DNA from: Membranihabitans marinus
Lineage (GTDB): Bacteria; Bacteroidota; Bacteroidia; Chitinophagales; Saprospiraceae
Direction of reading: 5' to 3'
Assembly (NCBI RefSeq): GCF_021729155.1
Contig: NZ_JAJQYA010000011.1
Coordinates: 1-64,000 of the forward strand
Length of the DNA: 64,000 nucleotides
This document shows, in pieces, positions 39,675-49,330 of this stretch. Made by a program: the position numbers and the translations under genes. Under the pieces are notes generated by a model, which searched no databases, was not told the DNA's origin, and saw only the letters and a list, made by a program, of their open reading frames with translations. The first letter of the stretch is position 1, and the number at the start of each line of letters is the position of its first letter.

Positions 39675-40072
39675 CATTGTAAAACCATCAATAATGATGT
39701 TTTACTACTGCTGTTGTTGAAAATATTGGAGAATTATATATTTTATTTAAAAAACTGGAACTGGATATTTGAGTTCTTTTATATTTTCACAGCTTAGTGA
39801 TTTTTAATGAGTTTTTCATCTGTTGAAACCGAATTGTTTTGATTTATATCTGTTGTATGATGTTGTAATACAATAGTTTGGAAGGATGTGTTTTTGTTAG
39901 GATTCTATTGATTCTCTCTGAAGATGAAATATGATTGATCTTTCAAATGATTAATATTCCAAAGAAAGCAGTTTTTAAATTGTTGGGTTTTATCCTAGGT
40001 AGACCAAATAATGCAATACATATAAGTTGTAATTTATTATATTGTGTATTTAAAATTAGCAACCTTAGTACA
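39675..40072. other. 398-bp intergenic region upstream of the membrane acyltransferase gene
   Basis: AT-rich DNA after the terminator. It should contain the promoter for the next two genes. AATAGTTTGG near 39869-39878 resembles the -7 box with one base missing from the spacer. Nothing else was seen. Confidence 0.35.
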
Positions 40073-41221
40073 ATGTCAAACCATCCTACAACATCTACTG
40101 CAGATGCACAACCTTCCCCAACACCGACAAAACAAAGATTAGAATCTCTCGATGCATTGCGAGGATTTGATATGTTCTTAATTATCGGAGGGACTGGTTT
40201 GATAGCTTCCTTTATTAAGGCGATGAATTTGACCTCATTGGATTGGATGGTTGCACAGTTTAAACACGTGCCATGGCATGGGTTGACGATGGAGGATCTT
40301 ATTATGCCATTATTCCTTTTTATGGTTGGAGTATCATTGACATATTCTATTGCATCTTCAAAGAAAAAAGGGAAGTCAACTAAAGAAATATATCAAAAAG
40401 CCTTTAAAAGGATGATCGTCCTCAGTATCTTGGGTATCATCTTTAAGAACAACCCACTGCATTTTGATTGGGGAGAAATTCGATATGTCAGTGTATTGGG
40501 TCGAATTGGTGTGACAGGATTTTTTGCCTGTTTAATAATGATGAATTATTCCATTCGCGGTCAAGTTACATGGATAGGTGGTTTGTTGATTTTTTATTGG
40601 ATTGCTTTATTGTTTATACCGGTTCCAGGTTATGGGCCGGGAGTATTGACTCAAGAAGGCAACATGGCTGGTTTTATTGACCGAATCATTGTTCCAGGGC
40701 GATTGAAAGATGGGAATTTTGATGAACTGGGTTATTTCGAACATATATCTTCCCTTGCCTTGGTATTGATGGGAGGAATTACGGCATATATTTTGAGGAT
40801 TAAAGAGTGGACAGATTATAAAAAATTGACTTATTTGTCTGTGATTGGCAGTGGTTGTATTGTATTGGGATTGATATGGAGTTTACATTTTCCCATTAAC
40901 AAGCACTTATGGTCTAGCTCTTTTATATTAGTAGCAGGTGGAATTAATTTTTTATTAATGTCTTTGTTTTATTTAGTTATCGATATTTGGAATTTTAAAA
41001 GATGGACCAAGTTTTTTAAAATTATTGGTATAAATTCCATCTTTATTTATTTGGCAACGGGATTAATTGATTTTAAATATACGGCCAACTATTTGTTTAA
41101 TGGTTTTATTCAAATGGGGAGTCCGGAAATGCAGTCCTTCTTATTGCAGTTTTTTGTACTGTTATTGGAGTTTGGTCTTTTGTATTTCCTGTATAAAAAG
41201 AAGATCTTTTTTAAAGTATAA
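40073..41221 (+). CDS. HGSNAT/DUF5009-like multi-pass membrane acyltransferase
   Basis: The ATG at 40073 (protein starts MSNHPTTSTADAQ) gives 382 residues. The in-frame start at 39935 adds 46 residues unlike the family and is rejected. The conserved opening is RLESLDALRGFDMFLIIGG, followed by HGLTMEDLIMPLFLFMVGVS and about ten hydrophobic segments, as in bacterial relatives of heparan-alpha-glucosaminide N-acetyltransferase. Such proteins may move acetyl groups across the inner membrane to sugars. The Gfo/Idh/MocA gene follows after 39 nt and is probably co-transcribed. Confidence 0.82.
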   Translation: MSNHPTTSTADAQPSPTPTKQRLESLDALRGFDMFLIIGGTGLIASFIKAMNLTSLDWMVAQFKHVPWHGLTMEDLIMPLFLFMVGVSLTYSIASSKKKGKSTKEIYQKAFKRMIVLSILGIIFKNNPLHFDWGEIRYVSVLGRIGVTGFFACLIMMNYSIRGQVTWIGGLLIFYWIALLFIPVPGYGPGVLTQEGNMAGFIDRIIVPGRLKDGNFDELGYFEHISSLALVLMGGITAYILRIKEWTDYKKLTYLSVIGSGCIVLGLIWSLHFPINKHLWSSSFILVAGGINFLLMSLFYLVIDIWNFKRWTKFFKIIGINSIFIYLATGLIDFKYTANYLFNGFIQMGSPEMQSFLLQFFVLLLEFGLLYFLYKKKIFFKV

Positions 41222-41260
41222 TACAGCAATAATTTATCATAATTTAAACAGTAATACAAC

Positions 41261-42715
41261 ATGAAAAATGAAAACTTAAACCCCGGTTCGGCATCAGACC
41301 GACGGAAGTTTATGAAAACGAGTGCCACTGCGCTTGCAGGATTTTATTTTGTGCCTCGTCATGTAATTGGAGGGCCAGGATTTGTGGCGCCAAGTGACAA
41401 ACTAAATATTGCCGGAATAGGAGCTGGTGGTAAAGGACATAGTGATTTAAATAGTTCTTATGATAGTGGCAAAGCCAATATAGCCTACCTATGTGATGTA
41501 GATGATCGACAAGCGAAAAGATCCATTGATAAGTATCCGAACGCAAAATATTATAAGGATTTTAGAAAAATGTTGGACAAGGAACACAAGCACATCGATG
41601 CGGTAACGGTTTCTACTCCAGATCACAACCATGCTGTTCAGGCTCTTAAGGCTATGGAAATGGGTAAGCATGTATATGTACAAAAGCCTTTGACTCACGA
41701 TATTTATGAAGCTAGAACATTGACTGAGGCTGCTGATAAATACAAGGTGGTTACTCAAATGGGAAATCAAGGTTCATCTGGAGATGGTGTTCGCAAGATG
41801 ATGGAATGGTATAATGCCGGTCTTATTGGGGAAGCCCATACGGTATATTGTTGGACCAATCGTCCAGTTTGGCCACAGGGTATTCCATGGTCAAAAGAGA
41901 CGATTAAAGTTCCTTCCGAGTTAGATTGGAATTTGTGGTTGGGTACTGCTCCATATAAAGATTATGTTGATACCTTGGTGCCATTCAACTGGCGTGGATG
42001 GTGGGATTATGGTACAGGTGCCTTAGGTGATATGGCTTGTCACATTATGGAGCCTCCATTTAGAGTTTTGGACTTGGGATATCCTACCGAGGCACAGTGT
42101 AGTATAGGAAGTGTATATGTGGGTAATTTTGGAAGAGGATATTTCCCAGAGAGTTGTCCTCCTTCTTCACATATCACCTTGAAATTTGAAGGTAAAGAGT
42201 CTGATGTTGAGTTTCATTGGATGGACGGTGGTATTCAACCATCTAGACCTGCCGAATTAGGACCCAATGAAGTAATGGGTGATGGTGGCAATGGAGTAAT
42301 TATTGAGGGTAGTAGAGGTAAGATGATGTGCGGAACTTATGGTAGAAATCCTAGATTATTGCCTACAGCATTGACAGACGCTATTAATATACCTGAGACT
42401 ATAGCCAGAGTTGAAGGTGGAGCAGGAGGTCATCAAGCGCAATGGGTAGAAGCCTGTATTGCCGGATATGGTAGTGACAAGTATGAAGCTTTGAGTTCTC
42501 CATTCTCAGTAGCTGGGCCATTGACTGAATCTGTATTAATGGGTAACTTAGCCATTAGATCATACGATTATAGAGTTCCTGTGAAGGGTAAGAAAGATGA
42601 TTATGATTATCCAGGACGAGGTATTACGCTTAAGTGGGATGGACCAAATATGAAGGTCACGAACTTTGAGCCTGCCAATATGTTTGTAAAACGAGACTAT
42701 CGTACAGGTTGGTAA
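41261..42715 (+). CDS. Gfo/Idh/MocA-family NAD(P)-dependent oxidoreductase with Tat-like leader
   Basis: The 484-residue protein opens with a twin-arginine-like leader (SDRRKFMKTSATALAGFYFV), suggesting folded export with cofactor bound. The Rossmann fold follows (LNIAGIGAGGKGHSDL; AYLCDVDDRQAKRS), with family motifs DAVTVSTPDHNHAVQALKAM and KHVYVQKPLTHDIYEARTLT; the EKP Lys appears in QKP. The C-terminal domain is long. Members oxidise or epimerise sugars and inositols, and exported Bacteroidota forms often sit in glycan loci. It is co-oriented with the HGSNAT-like gene and is followed by a terminator. Confidence 0.88.
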   Translation: MKNENLNPGSASDRRKFMKTSATALAGFYFVPRHVIGGPGFVAPSDKLNIAGIGAGGKGHSDLNSSYDSGKANIAYLCDVDDRQAKRSIDKYPNAKYYKDFRKMLDKEHKHIDAVTVSTPDHNHAVQALKAMEMGKHVYVQKPLTHDIYEARTLTEAADKYKVVTQMGNQGSSGDGVRKMMEWYNAGLIGEAHTVYCWTNRPVWPQGIPWSKETIKVPSELDWNLWLGTAPYKDYVDTLVPFNWRGWWDYGTGALGDMACHIMEPPFRVLDLGYPTEAQCSIGSVYVGNFGRGYFPESCPPSSHITLKFEGKESDVEFHWMDGGIQPSRPAELGPNEVMGDGGNGVIIEGSRGKMMCGTYGRNPRLLPTALTDAINIPETIARVEGGAGGHQAQWVEACIAGYGSDKYEALSSPFSVAGPLTESVLMGNLAIRSYDYRVPVKGKKDDYDYPGRGITLKWDGPNMKVTNFEPANMFVKRDYRTGW

Positions 42716-42739
42716 TCTGTAAGTAATAGATGATAAAAT

Positions 42740-42768
42740 AAGGCTCGGTCAATGATCGGGCCTTTTTT
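42740..42768 (+). terminator. Intrinsic terminator after the Gfo/Idh/MocA gene
   Basis: AAGGCTCG (42740-42747) pairs with CGGGCCTT (42757-42764, one G-T pair), and a run of six T ends at 42768. It lies 25 nt past the stop codon. Confidence 0.85.
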
Positions 42769-42794
42769 GTTTATGCGGTCCGAGTTGAGGGGTG

Positions 42795-42810
42795 ATAAAA
42801 TGTAATTCGT
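42795..42810 (+). repeat. Solo tip of the MITE-like element
   Basis: ATAAAATGTAATTCGT is identical to the last 16 bases of the right arm of the element at 53780-53936. Nothing upstream continues the arm, so it is a relic or chance similarity. Confidence 0.4.
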
Positions 42811-42990
42811 AATAATCTTTGAAGCTTTATATTAATCATCTCATGGTGTTTGAGATAAAGTTGTATTGTGAGTGTTGATTTAAAAAGGAAAATTCTTTAT
42901 AAGATTGTCTTTTTAGGGAATGTTATCTAGAAGATACAAGTATTATTGAAATTTCAGGGTGGTTTTTTGCGAATTAAACCTAGTTGTGGA

Positions 42991-43935
42991 TTAGGCTGAC
43001 CTAGATAAAACCTGAGGTTTTTCAGAAAACATAGCTTTAGGCTTATGCGTCACGATATCGCGATATGTCCTTGGCTCGTGCTTCATCATCCGCTCAATCA
43101 CGTGATAAAACAAGTTGCCCTCCATGTCACTTCGGTTCAGTCTAAAGAAATATTCATCCATATAATACTGTAAATGTTCAGCATGACCGTGGATTCCCCT
43201 CAGCCAATGCAATAGACCACAACCGATCCGATAAGGCATCACTAAAGGACGTTTACCTTTATTGGGTAAGACTGGCGTCATCCTAGTAAATTCATTTTGA
43301 AGAGGTCTAAACCCTACCCATCCCGTCGTTTTAATGGGAGCCACCTTGGCTACGTGATCATTGAAAATAATTCTAAGTTCCTTCGCACCTAGATTTTTTA
43401 CTCTGTGACCATAGGTATTGCCCCGTCCACTGCCTTTTTTTTCATGGGCGAGCACGGCTAGCTTCTTCTTCACTACCTTCTCCCCTTTTTCAATGACGTT
43501 ATTAACACCCAATTCACAGATTAAAATTTCGACTTCGTTAGCCATCCGATATTTCTTCCTACTGCCCATAGATTGCATGATCTTTTGCTTAAAAAGCCAG
43601 CATGTTTTTTGTCTTAAATCGAGTTTTCTGCTCAATTCAGTTGAGGCTATTCCCCGTTTATTCGTAGAAACAAAATACACGATATAAAAGGCCTTCATCA
43701 AACTAAATTTTACTTTGTGGAATAATGTGTTGGCTGTCGGCGATTCTACATAACCGCAAGCCGTACACCTGAGATTGTATTTCTTTCTTCCAGAACAGTA
43801 CTTTTTGCGTTTGCAATGGTGACATTGATAACCGTTTTCCCATTTCTTGTCAAAGAGGTACTTCAAACAACTTTCATCATCAGGAAATTGCTGCTGGAAG
43901 TCAAAAAAAGACAAGGTTTTTGATATTGCTTCCAT
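42991..43935 (-). CDS. IS1595/ISXO2-like transposase with altered catalytic positions
   Basis: The 314-residue protein opens like IS1595-family transposases (FDFQQQFPDDESCLKYLFDK). A zinc ribbon has C38-x2-C41 and C57-x2-C60, followed by the helical region GIASTELSRKLDLRQKTCWL. In the DDE part, the place expected to read VDE reads ICE (C140-E141), and the second acidic motif (TDGW-like) reads TTGW (203-206). The late Glu (EYFFRLNR, E261) is kept. Two of three catalytic acids therefore seem lost although the frame is open. No flanking inverted repeats were found. It could be a derived or domesticated clade, or a decayed copy with no other visible damage. Confidence 0.75.
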   Translation of the reverse strand: MEAISKTLSFFDFQQQFPDDESCLKYLFDKKWENGYQCHHCKRKKYCSGRKKYNLRCTACGYVESPTANTLFHKVKFSLMKAFYIVYFVSTNKRGIASTELSRKLDLRQKTCWLFKQKIMQSMGSRKKYRMANEVEILICELGVNNVIEKGEKVVKKKLAVLAHEKKGSGRGNTYGHRVKNLGAKELRIIFNDHVAKVAPIKTTGWVGFRPLQNEFTRMTPVLPNKGKRPLVMPYRIGCGLLHWLRGIHGHAEHLQYYMDEYFFRLNRSDMEGNLFYHVIERMMKHEPRTYRDIVTHKPKAMFSEKPQVLSRSA

Positions 43936-44573
43936 AATAATTATGCTTTTTCCTTAAAATACGAAAAAATATATTGTGATGTAAATGTGTGAAGCATAAT
44001 TCTTGTAAATCATCGATTTCTACCACTTACCCTTCCTCTGCCATTTCCCAAACCTTACCACATACTCAATACTTTGACTTACATTTTTACACCTCCAATT
44101 CCTCAACCTTATTCTATGACGCATACCTTGTGTCTTTTCCATTTAATAATTCGTCTTGCATCCTCCGATGTATCATCTCTGAAACCATATAGATCAGGTC
44201 TTGAAGATTTAGGATAAATAACACAGAAATAGAGAGGACCTTAACCCGCTTCTAAACCTTTACTAAAAATATCAGACTGATGAATTTACCGTCGAGATAA
44301 AACATAGATTATTTTTTTATCCTATTACCAGACTTAAATTTACACTCACCATCTTTCAATATCTCAATATCTCAATATCTCATCCGTCTTATTCTCTTTA
44401 ATCTAGGATACTATTCAATCTAAATAGCTGGATTATGCCTCCAACTTTATTTTAAAGATCCTTCGATAAGTAGTAAACCCATCATGACCATTTCCTTCTT
44501 CATTTTTTATTATTTTGTGTCAGATTTTAACCAATCACTTTGGCTGTATTCTAATTAAAAAGAGATCCTAATT
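43936..44573. other. 638-bp region without a convincing gene
   Basis: An inverted AATTATGCTT/AAGCATAATT pair (~43942 and 43992) flanks the transposase upstream region and may be promoter-related. A short tandem repeat lies at 44357-44380. The 67-codon frame at 43989-44192 is Ser- and Phe-rich, has no motif and is considered chance. The promoter of the Crp/Fnr-type gene should lie near the right end. Confidence 0.4.
44357..44380. repeat. Three tandem copies of an 8-bp repeat
   Basis: CAATATCT is repeated exactly three times (44357-44380). It could be a slippage-prone tract about 190 bp upstream of the regulator gene, too far for a simple spacer effect on its promoter. No function is proposed. 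Confidence 0.7.
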
Positions 44574-45164
44574 ATGGAAAATGAAATCTTAGATTATTTA
44601 TCAGAATTTATTACCCTAAATGAGGAAGAACGCAACGCTTTACTTCAGTGTATTTCCATAAAAACATTTCCCAAAGGAAGTATCCTCATCCGAGAAGGAG
44701 ATCTAGCTACTCATTCCTATTTTGTGATTGAAGGGTGTATTCGACAATATTATATAGAAGATGGAATAGAAAAGACAACCCATTTTTATACCGAAAATCA
44801 ATCGACTCCCTCTTATTTCGTCAAAGAAAAGAAAACAACAGCTCAACACTTCTTGGCTTGTACGGAAAAAACCAAGGCCGCAGTCTGTAATGCCCCGGAT
44901 GAAATGGCATTCTTTAAAGATAATCCAAGATTGGAATCATTAAGTAGAATGCTTACAGAACAAGACTTCGTAGATAGCCAAGAAGCTTTTGCCAAATTTG
45001 TTAAATCAACACCGGAAGAACGATATAAAGATTTATTGAAAAATAGACCTGACTTAATAAATCGAGTACCCCAATATCAACTCGCTAGTTACTTGGGAAT
45101 TAAACCAGAATCATTAAGTCGGATCCGTAAGCGGTTAGCAAAATCGGTAAATACTGAGATCTAA
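44574..45164 (+). CDS. Crp/Fnr-family transcription regulator (cyclic-nucleotide-binding fold)
   Basis: The 196-residue protein has a cNMP-binding-type beta-roll at ~20-115 (FPKGSILIREGDLATHSYFV, IEGCIRQYYIEDGIEKTTHF) and a C-terminal helix-turn-helix at ~165-190 (RVPQYQLASYLGIKPESLSRI). The length fits the short Bacteroidota Crp-like regulators. No Fe-S cysteine set is seen, so oxygen sensing of the Fnr type is unlikely. Its stop codon overlaps that of the convergent DUF4386 gene by 4 nt. It is a candidate, though distant, for binding the Crp/Fnr-like palindromes at 51176 and 57207; that link is speculative. Confidence 0.85.
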   Translation: MENEILDYLSEFITLNEEERNALLQCISIKTFPKGSILIREGDLATHSYFVIEGCIRQYYIEDGIEKTTHFYTENQSTPSYFVKEKKTTAQHFLACTEKTKAAVCNAPDEMAFFKDNPRLESLSRMLTEQDFVDSQEAFAKFVKSTPEERYKDLLKNRPDLINRVPQYQLASYLGIKPESLSRIRKRLAKSVNTEI

Positions 45165-45844
45165 TTTGCCCTTGATTTAGATTGAAATAATAGATATAAA
45201 CATAGGCCCACCTCTCCTATATCTGCCGGTAATGTAATCCATGATGTAAGAATTTGATTTAAATTCGGACTAAGAAAATAAATTGCGAAATCGATTAGAT
45301 ATCCTAAACATCCCAGCATTAAACAAATACCAAGGAATTTAGGGAAATTTTTTGATCGATAGACTAAATATCCAAGAGGCATCAACCACAACCCAAAGAA
45401 AATCTGCGCAATGTGGTATCCTTTTTCGTGCATGGTTAAATAAAATACAATTTGATTCTGAAGTGAAATAACATCGTTACCCTTAACGAGCTGGCCTTGT
45501 TCAATCAATATAATAGGAGCGTAGTGGTTGAGCATATTTATACACATGATTGCAACGGCTATCATAACAAAGAATATCATAGTGGATGCAATGTATTGGT
45601 CAATATGTTTGAACAACATAAATAGCACCATAGGCAATAAAAGATAGGCCGTTTGCATGATTAAGTCACTGATGAAACCATAGAGGTAGATTCGGTTTGA
45701 ATCGACAATGTTTTGATACGTAGAGACCGCATCATCTGCTTGGAATATACTGCCTCGAACAAATAATTCGGCGAATATTCCACATATAATTACAATGAAA
45801 TAGAGAATGCCGGCCAGACGAAAGAAGTTATGTTGTTTCTTCAT
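45161..45844 (-). CDS. DUF4386-family membrane protein
   Basis: The 227-residue protein has about six hydrophobic segments (LAGILYFIVIICGIFAELF, DLIMQTAYLLLPMVLFMLF, STMIFFVMIAVAIMCINML, AQIFFGLWLMPLGYLVY, FLGICLMLGCLGYLIDFAIY and a last one near the C-terminus). The pattern and motifs (RLAGILYF, GLWLMPLGYLVYRSKNFPK) fit DUF4386, an integral membrane family of unknown role. It converges with the Crp-like gene, overlapping by 4 nt. DUF4386 genes often neighbour small regulators, but no function is established. Confidence 0.82.
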   Translation of the reverse strand: MKKQHNFFRLAGILYFIVIICGIFAELFVRGSIFQADDAVSTYQNIVDSNRIYLYGFISDLIMQTAYLLLPMVLFMLFKHIDQYIASTMIFFVMIAVAIMCINMLNHYAPIILIEQGQLVKGNDVISLQNQIVFYLTMHEKGYHIAQIFFGLWLMPLGYLVYRSKNFPKFLGICLMLGCLGYLIDFAIYFLSPNLNQILTSWITLPADIGEVGLCLYLLFQSKSRAN

Positions 45845-46034
45845 GATTTTGTGGTTTAATGAGTGAATCTTTTGCTAATTATTCCATACTAATAAAGGAA
45901 CTGTCTCCTTTGTGAATAGGGAATAGTGGTCTGCCTCTATGAATTATTATAGAAGTCTACACATTAATGCGTAATGGGAATAGTAAGTAATCTATGACAG
46001 ATGGTGAAACATTAAATCCACCTTGATTTATCTG

Positions 46035-46664
46035 TCAAATAAGAGAGGAGAGTTCGGATACATTGTCACTCGATAGCAACTTAACATGTTGAGTGATTTT
46101 TTCGATCGGCCAATCCCACCATTTCAACTTCAATAAGATTTCAATCGATGGTTCAGAAAATCGTCGCCGAATGATCTTACCCGGATTGCCCCCTACTACG
46201 GAATAGGGAGGTACATCTTTGGTTACCACTGTGTGAGCCGCAATAATCGCCCCATCTCCTATGGTAATGCCGGGAAGTATGGTCGATTTATATCCTAACC
46301 ATACATCGTTGCCAATGATGGTATTGCCTTTGTGAGGATAGGATTTTCCATCCATACTGCTTTCCCATCCATTATTGAATATGGCAAATGGATAGGCAGA
46401 TATGGCTTCAGTTAGATGATTGCCACCGTTCATAATAAATTCTACATCCGATGCAATCATGCAAAATTTTCCAATAATGAGTTGATCCCCTAGGAAGTCA
46501 AAATGATACTTTACATTTTTCTCGAAATTATATACGTCTTCAAAATCATCATAGTAACTATAGTCCCCGACTATGATATTGGGATTCTTAACTATATTTT
46601 TGAGGAAACACAATTTTTTGTGGTGGTTTAGAGGGAAAATGGCGTCTTTGTTCGGTCCAGTCAT
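46035..46664 (-). CDS. Vat-like xenobiotic O-acetyltransferase (hexapeptide repeat)
   Basis: The 209-residue protein shows the Vat/CatB pattern: NPNIIVGDYSYYDDFEDVYN, VKYHFDFLGDQLIIGKFC, then FIMNGGNHLT with H83 in the position of the catalytic His of Vat enzymes. Left-handed beta-helix hexapeptides (IIGNDVWLGYKSTILPGITI, GDGAIIAAHTVVTKDVPPYS) follow, and a typical tail (VGGNPGKIIRRRF). The family uses acetyl-CoA to acetylate streptogramin A or other xenobiotics. Chromosomal relatives occur without proven resistance, so the substrate is open. It stands alone, with 370 nt to the gene at 45844. Confidence 0.85.
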   Translation of the reverse strand: MTGPNKDAIFPLNHHKKLCFLKNIVKNPNIIVGDYSYYDDFEDVYNFEKNVKYHFDFLGDQLIIGKFCMIASDVEFIMNGGNHLTEAISAYPFAIFNNGWESSMDGKSYPHKGNTIIGNDVWLGYKSTILPGITIGDGAIIAAHTVVTKDVPPYSVVGGNPGKIIRRRFSEPSIEILLKLKWWDWPIEKITQHVKLLSSDNVSELSSLI

Positions 46665-46946
46665 CGGTTGAATTTTTGTGTGTAAAAATGGCTAATGTCA
46701 ATATTATTAAATCTCCTCATTCCTGTCTCCACTTGTAATACATTTTTTATAAAGATCAATGTAAAATAGAATATTGTGATATAGTGTGATTAAAACCATG
46801 GGCAGAATGAATAGAACTTTCCGAAAAGTTAGTGATTTTAATGGAAATGTTCATTTTGTATTAAATCATTGTTTTTTTGTAATATAGATTCAAATAATGC
46901 CGTCGAACTATACTCTTGAATTTGGAAAAGACCGCCAGTGAATTAA

Positions 46947-48035
46947 TTAAAATTCTGCTTTGACTATTTTTTCTATCAAAGTATTTCTCAATTTTCCCGT
47001 ATCATCTTGTTGATTGGACAATGCGATTATTATTCCTTTGCTTTCTGGAGTGAATCCTATTAGGGCAGTAAACCCATCAATATCTCCTCCATGCCAATAA
47101 AAGGATTTTCCATCGATGTTGGATTTAAACCAAGACAGTCCAAATCCTGTATTCCCTTCGCTGACTTCTACATCGAAGATTTCAGCTTTCTCTGCAGGCG
47201 TAAACCAACTGTCTCCCATGACAGCGGCACAATAAAGGGCCATGTCTTCTACATTACTCGACCAATCTCCAGCTCCAAAAGCAATATTCATAGGGTAGGA
47301 CGATACATTTTTTTCTTTATTATAACCCTGTGCGTGAAGGGGATTATCTATTTCATTTTGTCCTATTTCAGTGGCCGTCATCTGTAATGGAAGTAATATA
47401 TGCTCCTCAATATATTGGTCTAATGAAGTGTTGGTTAAATGTTCAACGAGTAAACCAGCGATTAAAAAATTGGAATTGGAATATTGAGTTTTTCCCCCAG
47501 GTGAAAACAAGAGACCATTCTCTACTATATTCTCTGAGATAATGTCATAAATATCTTCAGGGCTAAAGAAACTCCCAGCTTTAGCTAGATATTCTACTCC
47601 GCCCAAGTAATCTGGAATACCGGATCGGTGGCTTAACAATTGTCTAATCGTTATCAGATGCCCTAGTGGAAAGTCGGGGTCAAAGTCACTTATAGGTTGA
47701 TCGAAATCATTAATCAGACCGTCTCTCATCAATTGGACTACAGCCATACCAGTTAGAGTTTTACTGACAGAACCAATTCTATATTGGGTTTGGATATCGT
47801 TGGCTATTCCTGTTTCTCTATTGGATTGACCATATCCCCGCTTTAGTAGGGTTTGCCCGTTTTTAGAAATAAATACCGTACCGTTAAATTTCAAGTCTAA
47901 TAACAATTCATGTGGATTGGTATATTCTATGGGGAGACTCATTATATCATCCTTACTGCAAGAGAAATAAAACGTGACCATAAATAGGATAATAGTCATT
48001 CTGATAGTTGCTAAAGATTTTATATAGGTTGACAT
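46947..48035 (-). CDS. serine hydrolase of the beta-lactamase class C/penicillin-binding family, lipoprotein
   Basis: The 362-residue lipoprotein has lipobox FYFSC (C26; start Met1 or Met13). The three active-site motifs are present: S89-V-S-K92 (RIGSVSKTLTGMA), Y185-S-N187 (TQYSNSNFLIAG) and H315-G-G317 (FYWHGGDIDGF), the last as HGG in place of KTG. This fits the esterase/D-aminopeptidase/beta-lactamase-like group that cleaves ester or amide bonds in the periplasm. True beta-lactamase activity cannot be told from sequence. The gene stands alone. Confidence 0.85.
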   Translation of the reverse strand: MSTYIKSLATIRMTIILFMVTFYFSCSKDDIMSLPIEYTNPHELLLDLKFNGTVFISKNGQTLLKRGYGQSNRETGIANDIQTQYRIGSVSKTLTGMAVVQLMRDGLINDFDQPISDFDPDFPLGHLITIRQLLSHRSGIPDYLGGVEYLAKAGSFFSPEDIYDIISENIVENGLLFSPGGKTQYSNSNFLIAGLLVEHLTNTSLDQYIEEHILLPLQMTATEIGQNEIDNPLHAQGYNKEKNVSSYPMNIAFGAGDWSSNVEDMALYCAAVMGDSWFTPAEKAEIFDVEVSEGNTGFGLSWFKSNIDGKSFYWHGGDIDGFTALIGFTPESKGIIIALSNQQDDTGKLRNTLIEKIVKAEF

Positions 48036-48289
48036 TAATACATTGTTTAATAATTGAAATTGATTTGTTAAGGCTAAGGTAATTAGAGGGTTATGAAATG
48101 GATGGCTTTAGTAAGCAGACTTTCTTGCCATATGAAGATCTCTAAAATATGGATGATAAGTCCTTGAATGAAAGGGTTCATTTGACCACTGAGAAGATTG
48201 CGCAATATGGAGATTAAAATAGATAGTAAAATCATTGAAGAGTGAATTTAAAAATGGTTGAAATCTCTTGGAATGAGATGTTTAATGAC

Positions 48290-48946
48290 TTATTTTTTAA
48301 TAAATGGATTAGTTTTCCATGGTTTAGAAACCAATAGATTGATATTGAAATATCGATTATACAATTCACCAGTTTGTACCATATTTACCAAGCCATAATA
48401 GTATCTCACATCTAAAATGATTCTAGAATTTTTAATTTTAAATTCATATCCAGCACCTAAGTGCAAAGCGGCATCCCATCTTTTGTATCCCTCAGATCCA
48501 CTGTTGAATGGCATCTTAAAAGATCTCGATGGACTTTCTTCCGTTTCAGCTGTGTGGATCTTTCCAGCCATATTAAGAGAAATAGATGGCCCAGCATTTA
48601 AGAAAAAATGACAATAGTGTAGCCGAGCCAATATGGGCAATTCTAGGACGTGGAATCTGGTTTTGGTGGTTTCAATCCCCGATGCATTGGATCCATCTAA
48701 GCGTCCTCCTTTCTCCATGTAATAAAATTCTGGCACTACAGAGAAATAAGGTGTGATACCCCCTTGGAAAGTAGCTCCTATCTGCCATCCCCATAGTTCA
48801 TCCCTAAAGTCTTTAATTTCACTGTGGTTGTTGCCATAATGGAGTTTAGTTGGAGTGTAATTGATTAAAATGTCCAAATAAGACTCTTGAGCAAATGACT
48901 GCATGGAATTTAGACAAAGGCAGATAAATAAAAATTTTCGTATCAT
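48290..48946 (-). CDS. outer-membrane beta-barrel protein
   Basis: The ATG at 48946 gives a 218-residue protein with a signal peptide (MIRKFLFICLCLNSMQSFAQ); the upstream start at 48979 adds 11 residues before it and is less likely. The mature chain is a run of amphipathic strands (YLDILINYTPTKLHYG, GWQIGATFQGGITPYFSVVP, LHVLELPILARLHY-like) typical of the porin-family OMP_b-brl_2 proteins with eight strands. The C-terminus is NPFIKK, not a terminal Phe. The role is unknown. Confidence 0.75.
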   Translation of the reverse strand: MIRKFLFICLCLNSMQSFAQESYLDILINYTPTKLHYGNNHSEIKDFRDELWGWQIGATFQGGITPYFSVVPEFYYMEKGGRLDGSNASGIETTKTRFHVLELPILARLHYCHFFLNAGPSISLNMAGKIHTAETEESPSRSFKMPFNSGSEGYKRWDAALHLGAGYEFKIKNSRIILDVRYYYGLVNMVQTGELYNRYFNINLLVSKPWKTNPFIKK

Positions 48947-48979
48947 GATTATATTATTTAATAGTTTGGTTATAAACAA

Positions 48980-49330
48980 TGATGCAAAACTAGAGTATGA
49001 AGATTTTCTATTTATTGACTTTGGTTAAGAAAACAGGGAAAATGGATATTTTACATATTTTATTTCACTTAAATTAAATTCTGTTTTTCGCAATTGACTG
49101 GCTCTATTCCATCTTTCCTTTGGTAAGTAGATTGTTCCAATTATGAATCAGGAAGGGCGTAAATGGAGTAATGATTTCATAATTATGAGGGCTAGTAAAG
49201 TCCATTTAGGACAACCTGATTCACAGTAGAAGAATACAAAGCTCTGAGTGCATTTGTTATTGGCGTAATTGTTCTCTGAAGGTTTTTCTTATTTTGGAGG
49301 AAGAATTACTTTAAATCTAAAGAATCTAAT
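48980..49330. other. 351-bp divergent intergenic region
   Basis: Promoter region between the beta-barrel gene (minus) and the UDG-family gene (plus). It is AT-rich, and no motif, repeat or RNA gene was recognised. Confidence 0.4.

Noticed and set aside
43989-44192. 67-codon frame upstream of the Crp/Fnr-type gene
   Set aside because: Ser- and Phe-rich with no recognisable domain or signal peptide; unlikely to be real.
44357-44380. Phase-variation tract controlling the Crp/Fnr-type gene
   Set aside because: Three copies of an 8-mer about 190 bp from the start codon are too few and too far away to support a switching claim.
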